Positions 24,894 to 32,540 are shown, counted from the stretch's first letter. The stretch is 40,614 nucleotides of DNA from Lachnospiraceae bacterium (GCA_017936785.1 JAGBEV010000048.1:1-40614), one strand, 5' to 3'. Notes: generated from the letters alone by a model not told the origin. Translations and numbers: made by a program.

Positions 24894-24967
24894 GGGGAAT
24901 AAGAGAGAAGGTGAAAGGGCAGAAAATATCCATGCCCTCTGCCCTTTCACCTTCTTTCATATTCCCC
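24894..24967. repeat. 74-nt long inverted repeat between the radical SAM and DUF4130 genes
   Basis: A perfect 17-bp stem (24907-24923 with 24938-24954) and an outer perfect 8-bp stem (GGGGAATA with TATTCCCC) are separated by a 5-nt internal loop on each side; the apical loop is 14 nt. No T-run follows, so it is not a standard terminator. It may be a mobile repeat, a processing site or a leader structure controlling the second gene. The rest of the 131-bp gap shows nothing else. Confidence 0.85.
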
Positions 24968-25005
24968 GTCCGCCCCCAATTACTTAAAAGGAATGATAAG
25001 ACAAA

Positions 25006-25776
25006 ATGACAGTTTTTACCTGCAATGATGACTTCGAAAGTATGATGACTTGCATTTATGAGGCATGGGCAAGCAGGCTCGGTCACCAAAATGTCAGATT
25101 GGAAAAGGAACCGATAATTCAACCCAATTTGTTTTGTGAATATGTCCATGTAGATGGAGATGCCCACAAGACAGAAATGGTAGTGCGTTCCATTCAGAAA
25201 AAAATATCTTATGAGGCATACGTTCATATGTTTTATGCCTGTCTTTCCAATGCGACCGATGCCCTGGATACAATATACCGGTTTTTAATACGGGGATTTG
25301 CCTATGGCGGGAAAGTCATGTCCATGCTTTCTGATCAGACAGTGATCCGCATGATGGAGTTAAGAAGAAATGTGGGAAGTGAAGCCCATTATTTTCGGGA
25401 ATTTTCTCGTTTTACATCTATTGGAGGAAATGTATATGTCTGTCATTTTGAACCCAAGAATAATGTACTGATGCCCGTTGCGGAACACTTTAAGGACCGG
25501 ATGCCCTCGGAACATTGGATCATGGTGGACGATAACCGTAGGATAGCAGCCATTCATCCGAAGGACGAGGATTTTTACATCCGTTATCTGACCCCGGAAG
25601 AGGCAGAAACTTTGGCAGAGACAGAGAAGGTAGAAGATGAGTATACCCGGCTTTGGCGGACATTCTTTCATACCATTGGCATTGAACAGCGGAAAAATCC
25701 CGCTTGTCAGAGAAATATGTTTCCCATCTGGATGAGGAAGCATGCTACAGAATTTATGGATGAAAAGAATCAGTAA
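25006..25776 (+). CDS. DUF4130 (TIGR03915-type) partner of the radical SAM protein
   Basis: The 256-residue protein matches the DUF4130 family by its layout: an N-terminal FTCNDDFESMMTCIYEAW, a middle RFLIRGFAYGGKVMSMLSDQTVIRMMELRRNVGSEAHYFREFSRF, and a C-terminal LWRTFFHTIGIEQRKNPACQRNMFPIWMRKHATEF. In other genomes this domain can be fused to a uracil-DNA-glycosylase-like domain (from memory), which suggests a DNA-related role; no such domain is present here. It has no membrane segments. The ribosome site is weak (AAAGGA about 14 bp upstream). The pairing with the upstream radical SAM gene is the main clue to its function. Confidence 0.85.
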   Translation: MTVFTCNDDFESMMTCIYEAWASRLGHQNVRLEKEPIIQPNLFCEYVHVDGDAHKTEMVVRSIQKKISYEAYVHMFYACLSNATDALDTIYRFLIRGFAYGGKVMSMLSDQTVIRMMELRRNVGSEAHYFREFSRFTSIGGNVYVCHFEPKNNVLMPVAEHFKDRMPSEHWIMVDDNRRIAAIHPKDEDFYIRYLTPEEAETLAETEKVEDEYTRLWRTFFHTIGIEQRKNPACQRNMFPIWMRKHATEFMDEKNQ

Positions 25777-25793
25777 AAAATTATGAAAAATAC

Positions 25794-25822
25794 TTGACAT
25801 AACAGGTCGATGGTTATAGACT
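25794..25822 (+). promoter_or_regulatory. Sigma-A promoter of the blaI-blaR1-like operon
   Basis: TTGACA (25794-25799) and TAGACT (25817-25822) are 17 bp apart. The -10 box overlaps the first operator dyad. Confidence 0.75.
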
Positions 25823-25849
25823 GGCAGCAAGAGGTCTATAACTATCGAC
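25806..25849. promoter_or_regulatory. Twin BlaI-type operators
   Basis: Two 16-bp dyads of form GTC[GT]AT-N4-AT[AC]GAC lie at 25806-25821 and 25834-25849, centres 28 bp apart, and are also inverted copies of each other (two mismatches in 16). The first covers the spacer and -10 box, the second the transcription start. This is the layout expected for a dimeric winged-helix repressor that regulates its own operon. Confidence 0.75.
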
Positions 25850-25893
25850 CATTTGTTTTTTGAATTGTAGAAATGGAAAATGGAGAGAGTGCA

Positions 25894-26265
25894 ATGGAAA
25901 AGGCTGTGGAAAATTTAAAACTTTGTGACAGTGATTATCGTTTTATGATGATCGTATGGGAAAATGCGCCTATGAAATCCGGTGAATTGGCAGGATTGTG
26001 TAAAGAAAAGCTGGGCTGGAAGAAATCAACTACCTATACGGTCATTAAAAAGCTTTGTGAAAAAGGGTATATACAAAATGAGAATGCCATAGTTTCCGTT
26101 TTGATCCCCAAAGAAAAAGTACAGGCTGAGGAAACGGAGTATTTTGTTGAGCGTACATTTGAAGGCTCCCTTCCCGGATTTCTGGCAGCATTTTTAGGAG
26201 GAAGAATACTGTCGGAAGAAGAGGCAGAGAAACTGAAAAAGATGATAGATGAGCATAAGGAATAG
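25894..26265 (+). CDS. BlaI/MecI-family transcriptional repressor
   Basis: This 123-residue winged-helix protein has the penicillinase-repressor layout: CDSDYRFMMIVWENAPMKSGEL, a recognition helix in KKSTTYTVIKKLCEKGYI, and a C-terminal dimerisation helix ending LSEEEAEKLKKMIDEHK. In the family, the repressor is cleaved after its BlaR1 partner senses an antibiotic. ATG 25894 fits GGAGAG at 25881-25886; an in-frame ATG at 25873 has no ribosome site. The downstream BlaR1-like gene and the twin operators upstream support the call. No beta-lactamase gene is nearby. Confidence 0.92.
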   Translation: MEKAVENLKLCDSDYRFMMIVWENAPMKSGELAGLCKEKLGWKKSTTYTVIKKLCEKGYIQNENAIVSVLIPKEKVQAEETEYFVERTFEGSLPGFLAAFLGGRILSEEEAEKLKKMIDEHKE

Positions 26266-26336
26266 CAAAAGGATTTCATCATGATCATGAATTTACAAAA
26301 ACGAATCCATCTTTCAATAAAGGGAGGGAGATGCTT

Positions 26337-28835
26337 ATGGAATTGGAAAAAATATTCTTACAACTATTGAATATGAGTATTACAGCAGGTTATGTGATCG
26401 TGGCAGTATTAGCAGTCAGGCTGCTGATACGGAGACTGCCTAAGATTTATTCCTATATTCTTTGGAGCATTGTGGCATTTCGGCTGCTTTGTCCTATTTC
26501 TTTTTCTTCTGCCTTCAGTTTTTTTAATTTAAACCTTTTTGAAAATATAGAAAAAGAACAGGGATTACAGTATGTGGCGGTTGCAGAATATGATACAGCA
26601 AATCAGATTAATCCGGTAATGGTTAATGAGATGGTAATAAATACCAAGGAGACGGCAATGCCGGCGGTGGAAAATACCGGGGCAGGAAATGTGGCAGCAG
26701 GTAATACTGCAGAGGGTATAAAGATCATGGGTATTAAAGAAATGATACCTCAAATTGCTGCAATAATTTGGATTTTAGGGATAGGGTTTCTTTTGATTTA
26801 TACCATAATTGCCCTACTAAAGATAAGGAAGCAGACAGCCACAGCAGTATTACTATATGAAAACATCTATGAATGTGAAGGAATTCATTCCCCTTTTGTA
26901 TATGGCATTCTTCGCCCCAGGATCTATATCCCTTTTCGTTTACAGGATGAAGAACGGGAATATATTTTAGGACATGAAAAGCATCACGTTCAAAGAAAAG
27001 ACTACCTCATAAAAGCAGCAGCCTATTTGATCGCAGTGGTATATTGGTTTTCGCCTCTTGTGTGGCTTTCCTATTATCTGATGTGTCAGGATATGGAAAT
27101 GAGCTGTGATGAAAAGGTGATCGGCGGGATGGGCAAAGAAGTGAAGCAGAATTATAGCAGGCTGTTATTATCTTTTGCTACAGGAAGAAGAAAACTGGCA
27201 GGTCCTTTGTATTTTGGAGAAAGTAATGTGGGAAAAAGAATTAAAAATATTCTGAAATACAAAAAGGCAGGGATAGCTGCGGCTTCCCTGGGTGTTGTTT
27301 TGCTGATAGTATTGTGTCTTATATTTGCCACGGATGGAAGGAGTAAGAACAGCATCAGAGTAACCATGACCGATGAAGCTCCGGTTTTATCAAGTACCAT
27401 TCCCATGGAAGAGTCTGTCCGGCATGAATATACTTTAGAGGATAATATAAAAAGCTATCTTGTTTACGGGGATATTTATAGGGAAGGGGTTTATTTGGGC
27501 AGGAAAATCATCGCCTGTCATGATGTATCCAATTATCATGAGGATTTTGCACCTATGACCAGTATCAATATTACGTCCCAGGGTGAAGAAACGGAAGTAA
27601 TGTTTATGTACAATACGGATATGCTCTCCCGTACGGAATCATTTTATATTCCGGAGAAAGCAACGATGTGGGCGGCAGATGTATTGTGGGATGATGGGGA
27701 GAAACGGGAGATCGTTCCTGAAAAGCCTTATATTTATGAAGCTAAATATATAGGAGGAAATGATACAGAGCATTTGGAATGCTTCCGGTGTGAAAATCTC
27801 AATGAGGCAAGTGCTGAAGAATGGGATAACTGTATAAATCAGAATTGTACCACAATTTTGCTTAGTTTTGTCTTTTCTGAAAAGTTGGAGCAGGACTTGT
27901 TAAAAGAATATAAAAGTGATAATGAAGCATATTTAATGGAAGGGATAGAAGAGGAAGCTTCATTGCAGCAAGAAAAAGCAGCTAATAAAGAAAATAGCAG
28001 AGAAGATAATGGGCAGCCGGAATTGAGCTTAACGCAGGTCATGGACCGCGTAGTAGAGGAATGCTGGGATACAGAAGATATAGATGATTTTAATATTGTT
28101 TTGAATGAGCTGAAAAATGAAGAGAAAAATTTGGAAATAAATGGATATACAAGAGACAGGATGGTTCTTCTTGCCCGGTCAGAGGATGGCAAGGTAACTG
28201 CCTATGGAATTATCAGCCCCGAATATGGTAGTAAGGGTATCGTCATGGACTTTGAAAATGAAGGAGACAGCCATAATCATAATTATTTCGAATGGGATTG
28301 GGACCCTTATCGTTTCAGACCATGGATTGAAAAAGCAGATCTTGACAGTGACGGACGAGACGAAGTTCTATTCTTTTTAAATGGTGCTGTAAGCGAGGAT
28401 ACTTATCAGGAACGGCTGATTGTTTTTGAAACCTATGAGACCTGCCATATGGAACCCTATGAATTGATGCTTGATCATATGGAGCCGGATATTGAGAGAT
28501 TATTAAAGACAGAGATCCGGAAAGACAGCCGTACGGTGGATGTTATAGATGGGGAAACAGGAAACACACTGATATCGGGAATATCCTATGATGCAGGCAC
28601 AGAGGTGGAGTTTTCAAAAATGGATTATACCTCGAATATTAGGTTTTTGTATGATAAAAACAGTCCAAGGCTTTTTCTTCGGGTCAGACCGGGAATAGTT
28701 GCAAATAACAGCGGGAAAATAATTTTTGCGGAAGAGGAGATAGCATTTTTGATTGATTATTCTGAAGATATGGAAGGCGGTCATTTTACCCTGACAAATC
28801 CGTCACTGTATCAGGAAAGTGCATATTATGAATAA
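26337..28835 (+). CDS. BlaR1-like M56 metallopeptidase with large unidentified sensor domain
   Basis: The 832-residue membrane protein has an M56 peptidase N-terminal half: two helices (about 12-56), a third (about 135-160), the zinc site HEKHH (His213, Glu214, His217) followed by MEMSCDEKVIG, and a fourth helix near 308-331. The remaining 500 residues would be extracellular. They lack the SxxK/SxN/KTG penicillin-binding motifs of true BlaR1; instead they are acidic, with a DLDSDGRDEV calcium-loop-like motif near 670. The ligand is therefore unknown and probably not a beta-lactam. ATG 26337 is 9 bp after AGGGAGG; ATG 26331 is too close. It follows the BlaI-like gene by 71 bp. Confidence 0.85.
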   Translation: MELEKIFLQLLNMSITAGYVIVAVLAVRLLIRRLPKIYSYILWSIVAFRLLCPISFSSAFSFFNLNLFENIEKEQGLQYVAVAEYDTANQINPVMVNEMVINTKETAMPAVENTGAGNVAAGNTAEGIKIMGIKEMIPQIAAIIWILGIGFLLIYTIIALLKIRKQTATAVLLYENIYECEGIHSPFVYGILRPRIYIPFRLQDEEREYILGHEKHHVQRKDYLIKAAAYLIAVVYWFSPLVWLSYYLMCQDMEMSCDEKVIGGMGKEVKQNYSRLLLSFATGRRKLAGPLYFGESNVGKRIKNILKYKKAGIAAASLGVVLLIVLCLIFATDGRSKNSIRVTMTDEAPVLSSTIPMEESVRHEYTLEDNIKSYLVYGDIYREGVYLGRKIIACHDVSNYHEDFAPMTSINITSQGEETEVMFMYNTDMLSRTESFYIPEKATMWAADVLWDDGEKREIVPEKPYIYEAKYIGGNDTEHLECFRCENLNEASAEEWDNCINQNCTTILLSFVFSEKLEQDLLKEYKSDNEAYLMEGIEEEASLQQEKAANKENSREDNGQPELSLTQVMDRVVEECWDTEDIDDFNIVLNELKNEEKNLEINGYTRDRMVLLARSEDGKVTAYGIISPEYGSKGIVMDFENEGDSHNHNYFEWDWDPYRFRPWIEKADLDSDGRDEVLFFLNGAVSEDTYQERLIVFETYETCHMEPYELMLDHMEPDIERLLKTEIRKDSRTVDVIDGETGNTLISGISYDAGTEVEFSKMDYTSNIRFLYDKNSPRLFLRVRPGIVANNSGKIIFAEEEIAFLIDYSEDMEGGHFTLTNPSLYQESAYYE

Positions 28836-28902
28836 TAAATGAAAGGCATAACTTGCCCACATAAAACATAAATTGTGGTAATGAAGAACTAAAAGGGCAG
28901 TT

Positions 28903-29430
28903 ATGAGCGTACTTGCAAATATATCCAACATCATTATTCCGGTTTTGATCTTCTATATTATTGCTTATGGAATGGCGGCTAAAACACAGGTCTATGAATC
29001 CTTTATCAAAGGGGCAAAGGACGGATTAAAGACGGTAGTGGAAATTACACCTACCTTAATCGGCCTGATGGTAGCTGTAAGCGTATTGAGAGCTTCAGGA
29101 TTCCTGGAGTTTCTGGGAAGCTTGATCGGCAAGGTGACCGATCCGCTGGGATTTCCCGGGGAGCTGGTTCCGCTGACGCTGGTTAAGATGTTTTCATCCT
29201 CTGCGGCAACGGGGCTGGTACTGGATATTTTCAAAAGATATGGGACAGATTCACTTATGGGAATGATCACTTCCTTGATGATGAGTTCCACAGAGACGAT
29301 TTTCTATACCATGTCTGTATACTTTATGGTTGCAAAGGTTCACAAAACGAAATGGACCCTGCCGGGAGCGTTGATCGCAACTCTGGCAGGGACCGTTGCA
29401 AGTATCATATTGGCGGGAATGATTGTCTGA
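28903..29430 (+). CDS. spmB: Spore maturation protein B
   Basis: The 175-residue membrane protein has the SpmB version of the nucleoside-recognition domain: IIPVLIFYIIAYGMAAKTQVYESFIKGAKDGL, TLIGLMVAVSVLRASGFLEFL, ELVPLTLVKMFSSSAATGLVLDIFKRYGTDS and MMSSTETIFYTMSVYFMVAKV. With SpmA it is needed for spore core dehydration in Bacillus. It stands alone here, 67 bp after the BlaR1-like gene and 11 kb from spmA. Its stop is 1 bp from the stop of the convergent Mrr-like gene, with no terminator between them. Confidence 0.93.
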   Translation: MSVLANISNIIIPVLIFYIIAYGMAAKTQVYESFIKGAKDGLKTVVEITPTLIGLMVAVSVLRASGFLEFLGSLIGKVTDPLGFPGELVPLTLVKMFSSSAATGLVLDIFKRYGTDSLMGMITSLMMSSTETIFYTMSVYFMVAKVHKTKWTLPGALIATLAGTVASIILAGMIV

Positions 29431-29431
29431 A

Positions 29432-29893
29432 TCATTTATTTTTTCGACTCTCTTCTAACATAGAGTCAATGTACCCCCTGTCCCACAGCAGAATTTTTAA
29501 TTTCTTTGCAGCTTCCACTGCCGGAGCTGTAAAATACTGGTTGGTCATGACTGCTCCCACCATGCGGTCATAGTAATCCCTGCCCGCATAGGCTTCCTGA
29601 ATTGCTTTTACCCCAACCGGTTCGCTGTAGCGTTTGCACTGGACAGCATAAGTAACGCCTTCTTTTTGCGCCAGAATATCTATGCCGTAATCGCCGCTTG
29701 CTTTTGTTATTTCGACCTCATCAAAACCTCTTTCAGCCAGAAGGGCGGCACAGAATTCTTCAAAATCTGTACCCTCCATCTCATCCATTTCTGACAGCTT
29801 ATAATTTCTGCGGTAATGCTTGCCCAGAATAAATGTGAGGATCAAGGCAGCTAAAAATAATATGCAGAATCCTAAAATATAGTAGATTTCCAT
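29432..29893 (-). CDS. Membrane-anchored Mrr-like restriction endonuclease-fold protein
   Basis: The 153-residue protein has one N-terminal membrane helix (residues 5-24) followed by an Mrr_cat-type PD-(D/E)xK domain: GTDFEEFCAALLAERGF (Glu45/Glu46), ASGDYGIDILAQ (Asp72) and YAVQCKRY (Gln85-x-Lys87), then GAVMTNQYFTAPAVEAAKKL. In this family the nuclease cleaves foreign or modified DNA; many small membrane-tethered members are uncharacterised. All catalytic positions are intact. It is a single gene, read leftwards from a promoter that shares its -35 region with the AEC transporter promoter, and it converges on spmB. Confidence 0.85.
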   Translation of the reverse strand: MEIYYILGFCILFLAALILTFILGKHYRRNYKLSEMDEMEGTDFEEFCAALLAERGFDEVEITKASGDYGIDILAQKEGVTYAVQCKRYSEPVGVKAIQEAYAGRDYYDRMVGAVMTNQYFTAPAVEAAKKLKILLWDRGYIDSMLEESRKNK

Positions 29894-29967
29894 AAAAACC
29901 TCTATTCTGATAATTTCGATTTAGATTTCCCAAAGATAAAAAAATAAATTCCTGATTTTGTTTTTTG

Positions 29968-29996
29968 AGTATATCATATAAGACGATTCTTTACAA
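29968..29996 (-). promoter_or_regulatory. Sigma-A promoter of the Mrr-like gene
   Basis: On the minus strand TTGTAA (complement of 29991-29996) and TATACT (complement of 29968-29973) are 17 bp apart. Confidence 0.72.
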
Positions 29997-30018
29997 TTTT
30001 CGATTCCCCACCTATAAT
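29990..30018 (+). promoter_or_regulatory. Sigma-A promoter of the AEC transporter gene
   Basis: TTTACA (29990-29995) and a perfect TATAAT (30013-30018) are 17 bp apart. The predicted transcription start lies about 3 nt before the ATG. The -35 box overlaps that of the divergent promoter by five bases. Confidence 0.75.
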
Positions 30019-30027
30019 TGAAATACT

Positions 30028-30975
30028 ATGGAACATTTAATTTTTTCACTAAACGCGACGATTCCGGTCTTTCTGACTATGGTCATCGGTTATCTGCTCA
30101 AACAATGCAGGCTGATGGATGAGTCCTTTGTAAAGACTTTGAACAAATTTAATTTTCAGGTTACCCTGCCCGTTATGCTTTTTGAGGATCTGGCTGGTTC
30201 GGATTTTACCGTTGTATGGGATGGAAAATATGTATTATTCTGCTTTGTGGTAACTTTGATCAGCATTGTGGTTATCTGGTGTCTCAGCACCTTATTATTA
30301 AAGGAAAAGGATATTGTAGGGGAATTTACCCAAGGCTGTTACCGCAGCAGTGCGGCAGTATTGGGACTGGCGTTTATCCAAAATATTTACGGTACATCCC
30401 AGATGGCGCCCCTTATGATCATTGGAACTGTGCCTTTATATAATATAATGGCGGTGATCATTCTTTCCTTTACCGGTCCGGGAGAGCATCAGTTAAATAA
30501 GGAAAGTCTGAGAAAATCTGTCATCGGTATTGCCAAAAACCCCATTATTATCAGTATTGTGCTGGGAATTGCCGCATCCTTGCTTCATGTGGATTTTCCA
30601 TTTATCATAGACAAGACCATACATAATTTTGCTGTTATTGCCTCGCCTCTGGCACTGGTTGGACTTGGAGCGGGATTTGAAGGCAGGAAAGCCATCAAAA
30701 AGTTATGCCCTACGGTTATCTGTACGGCTGTAAAGCTTTTTGTACTTCCGGCATTGTTTTTGCCCCTTGCCCTGTATTTGGGCTTTAAAGGAGAAAAAAT
30801 GGTGGCGATTTTAGTCATGTTAGGCTCTGCAACTACGCCAAGCTGCTATATCATGGCAAAAAATATGGGACATGAAGGGACACTGACTTCCAGTACGGTA
30901 GTAGCAACCACATTTTTCAGTTCCATCAGTCTGACTTTTTGGCTTTTTGTGTTAAAATATATGGGAGTTATCTAA
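30028..30975 (+). CDS. AEC-family transporter
   Basis: This 315-residue protein has about ten membrane helices in the two-repeat layout of auxin-efflux-carrier-family transporters. The first helix LIFSLNATIPVFLTMVIGYLLK is followed by KTLNKFNFQVTLPVMLFEDLA, and a YRSSAAVLGLAFIQNIYG segment precedes the second half (NPIIISIVLGIAASLL, then ASPLALVGLGAGFEGRK). Bacterial members export organic acids such as malate; the substrate here is unknown. There is no ribosome site before the ATG, and the promoter's TATAAT ends 9 bp upstream, so the message appears nearly leaderless. A later start would remove the first helix. Confidence 0.88.
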   Translation: MEHLIFSLNATIPVFLTMVIGYLLKQCRLMDESFVKTLNKFNFQVTLPVMLFEDLAGSDFTVVWDGKYVLFCFVVTLISIVVIWCLSTLLLKEKDIVGEFTQGCYRSSAAVLGLAFIQNIYGTSQMAPLMIIGTVPLYNIMAVIILSFTGPGEHQLNKESLRKSVIGIAKNPIIISIVLGIAASLLHVDFPFIIDKTIHNFAVIASPLALVGLGAGFEGRKAIKKLCPTVICTAVKLFVLPALFLPLALYLGFKGEKMVAILVMLGSATTPSCYIMAKNMGHEGTLTSSTVVATTFFSSISLTFWLFVLKYMGVI

Positions 30976-30995
30976 AATAGAACAGGAGATAAAGC

Positions 30996-32015
30996 ATGTA
31001 TAAAGATGATATCAAGATCAGAAGAGTAATCGTACATATTATGGACTCCACTGTGGGAATGCCGGTGCTGTCGGATACGGAAATTGAATTCGGCTCGGAG
31101 TTTGCAGATTTTCTGAAGGAACATATTTACAAGATCATTTCCGGGGACGACTGCAAGATGTGCCAGTTTTATAAAGAAGAATCGGAAGTTTATAAAATGC
31201 TCATACAGTATGATGAGGAATATTTTGTGGATGTGAGCAAGGACATGGCAAATTTCCTGTATCAGATCATGAACAGCAATATTGATATTCCTGCGGCTGA
31301 TCTGGTGGTAGTACGTTTTGATGAACGGGAAAATAAATATCTGGCAGTTTTAAAGATGAATTATAAAGAATTTTATACTCATAAAACCCAGGCGAAAGAG
31401 GATGGAAATGAAAATCAGATCATCAAGTATAAATCCATTCTGCCTACAGAAAGCCAGCGATTGCAGGAAGCTGCTATTATCAATCTTTCTGATCTGAGCG
31501 TTTATGCCATTGAAAAGAAATATGATGTAAATGGAGAGAAGACCAATTATTTTACTTATTTGTTTTTGAAATGCTCCAGCAGGCTTTCGCCTAAATCCAA
31601 GCTGTCCATTGTTACAAAAGCGGTGGAAAGTGTACAAAACGGCTATTATGACGAAACAAAACAATATGAAGCCAATATGAAGGCAAAGAACATCATTCAT
31701 CAGGAACTGGAGGAAAACGGAAGCTTTACGGTGGAAACCATAGCTGATAAGATTTTCGAAGAGAAGCCTGAATTGAAGCAGGAATTTCAGGATAAGATGG
31801 AAAAGTATGACATGGTTCATGAGGAAATCAAACCTCAAAATGAAAAAACCGTCAAAAAATACGAAACCCAGGTGTTAAAAACAGATTCCGGTATTGAAAT
31901 CAAAATTCCCATGAAGGAATATAATGATCCTTCCAGTGTGGAATTTATTACTGAGGCAAATGGAAGCGTGTCAGTGCTCATTAAAAATATCGGATGTCTG
32001 ACAGCCAGGATTTAA
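30996..32015 (+). CDS. 37-kDa nucleoid-associated protein (NdpA/YejK-like)
   Basis: The 339-residue soluble protein matches the NA37 family: IRRVIVHIMDSTVGMPVLSDTEIEF at the N-terminus, ADLVVVRFDERENKYLAVLKMNYKEFYTH in the middle, and a C-terminal part with IADKIFEEKPELKQEFQDKM and EFITEANGSVSVLIKNIGCL. Family members are found on the nucleoid and in some mobile elements; the molecular role is unclear. AACAGGAGAT precedes the ATG, 20 bp after the AEC gene, so the two are probably one transcript. Nothing phage-like surrounds it here. Confidence 0.86.
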   Translation: MYKDDIKIRRVIVHIMDSTVGMPVLSDTEIEFGSEFADFLKEHIYKIISGDDCKMCQFYKEESEVYKMLIQYDEEYFVDVSKDMANFLYQIMNSNIDIPAADLVVVRFDERENKYLAVLKMNYKEFYTHKTQAKEDGNENQIIKYKSILPTESQRLQEAAIINLSDLSVYAIEKKYDVNGEKTNYFTYLFLKCSSRLSPKSKLSIVTKAVESVQNGYYDETKQYEANMKAKNIIHQELEENGSFTVETIADKIFEEKPELKQEFQDKMEKYDMVHEEIKPQNEKTVKKYETQVLKTDSGIEIKIPMKEYNDPSSVEFITEANGSVSVLIKNIGCLTARI

Positions 32016-32044
32016 GGCAGAAAATTTATGATCTGATAATTTCG

Positions 32045-32073
32045 TTGCGGTTTAAGGAAGTTTCCGATATACT
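32045..32073 (+). promoter_or_regulatory. Sigma-A promoter of the FabT-like gene
   Basis: TTGCGG (32045-32050) and TATACT (32068-32073) are 17 bp apart. No TTTGA/TCAAA dyad overlaps it, so autoregulation through that motif is not suggested. Confidence 0.65.
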
Positions 32074-32102
32074 GTGAGTAAAAAGCAAAAAGAGGTATTA
32101 CA

Positions 32103-32540
32103 GTGGACATGAAAGATACGCTGAACCGGCTGTTTGTAGAGCTTTTCAGGGATATCAATAATATTGAAGAGCGGCAGATCAGGACGGGTGAATTTAGCAA
32201 TTTAACATTGAATGATATGCATGTGATCAATGCAATTGGTACGGGCAAGGCAAAAAATATGTCCTCTGTAGCAAAGGCATTGAATGTTACTATGGGAACC
32301 TTGACCATTGCCGTAAACGGATTGGTAAAAAAGGGTTTTGTAGACCGTGTCAGATCCGAAGAAGACCGGAGAGTTGTTTTGGTGTCTTTAACAGCAAGAG
32401 GGAAAAAAGCCTATGCCAGACACGAAAAGTTTCATTCGGAAATGATAGATGCCATTGTAAAGCAGTTGTCTTCGGAGGAAAAAGAAATTCTTGCCAGAAG
32501 TCTGGATAATCTGAATGAATTCTTTTTGAGTTTAAAATAA
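32103..32540 (+). CDS. fabT: FabT-like MarR-family repressor of fatty-acid synthesis
   Basis: This 145-residue winged-helix protein aligns by eye with streptococcal FabT over its whole length: an IEERQIR start, NDMHVINAIG, SSVAKALNVTMGTLTIAVNGLVKKGFVDRVRSEEDRRVVLVSLT and a final NLNEFFLSLK. FabT represses fab genes when bound to long-chain acyl-ACP. Two fitting dyads lie at acpP and fabD, 22 kb away. The start is GTG, 7 bp after AGAGG; ATG 32109 would be 13 bp away. In many Firmicutes fabT heads the fab cluster, so its isolation here is odd. It is a monocistronic gene with its own promoter. Confidence 0.82.
   Translation: MDMKDTLNRLFVELFRDINNIEERQIRTGEFSNLTLNDMHVINAIGTGKAKNMSSVAKALNVTMGTLTIAVNGLVKKGFVDRVRSEEDRRVVLVSLTARGKKAYARHEKFHSEMIDAIVKQLSSEEKEILARSLDNLNEFFLSLK

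Noticed and set aside
24894-24967. The long hairpin as a Rho-independent terminator of the radical SAM gene
   Set aside because: No T-run follows either arm; the downstream bases are C-rich.
25873-28835. A beta-lactam resistance locus
   Set aside because: No beta-lactamase or penicillin-binding protein gene is adjacent, and the BlaR1-like protein lacks penicillin-binding motifs.
30996-32015. The 37-kDa nucleoid-associated protein as a sign of a prophage or conjugative element
   Set aside because: No integrase, structural or mobilisation genes occur nearby, and the gene matches its neighbours in composition.
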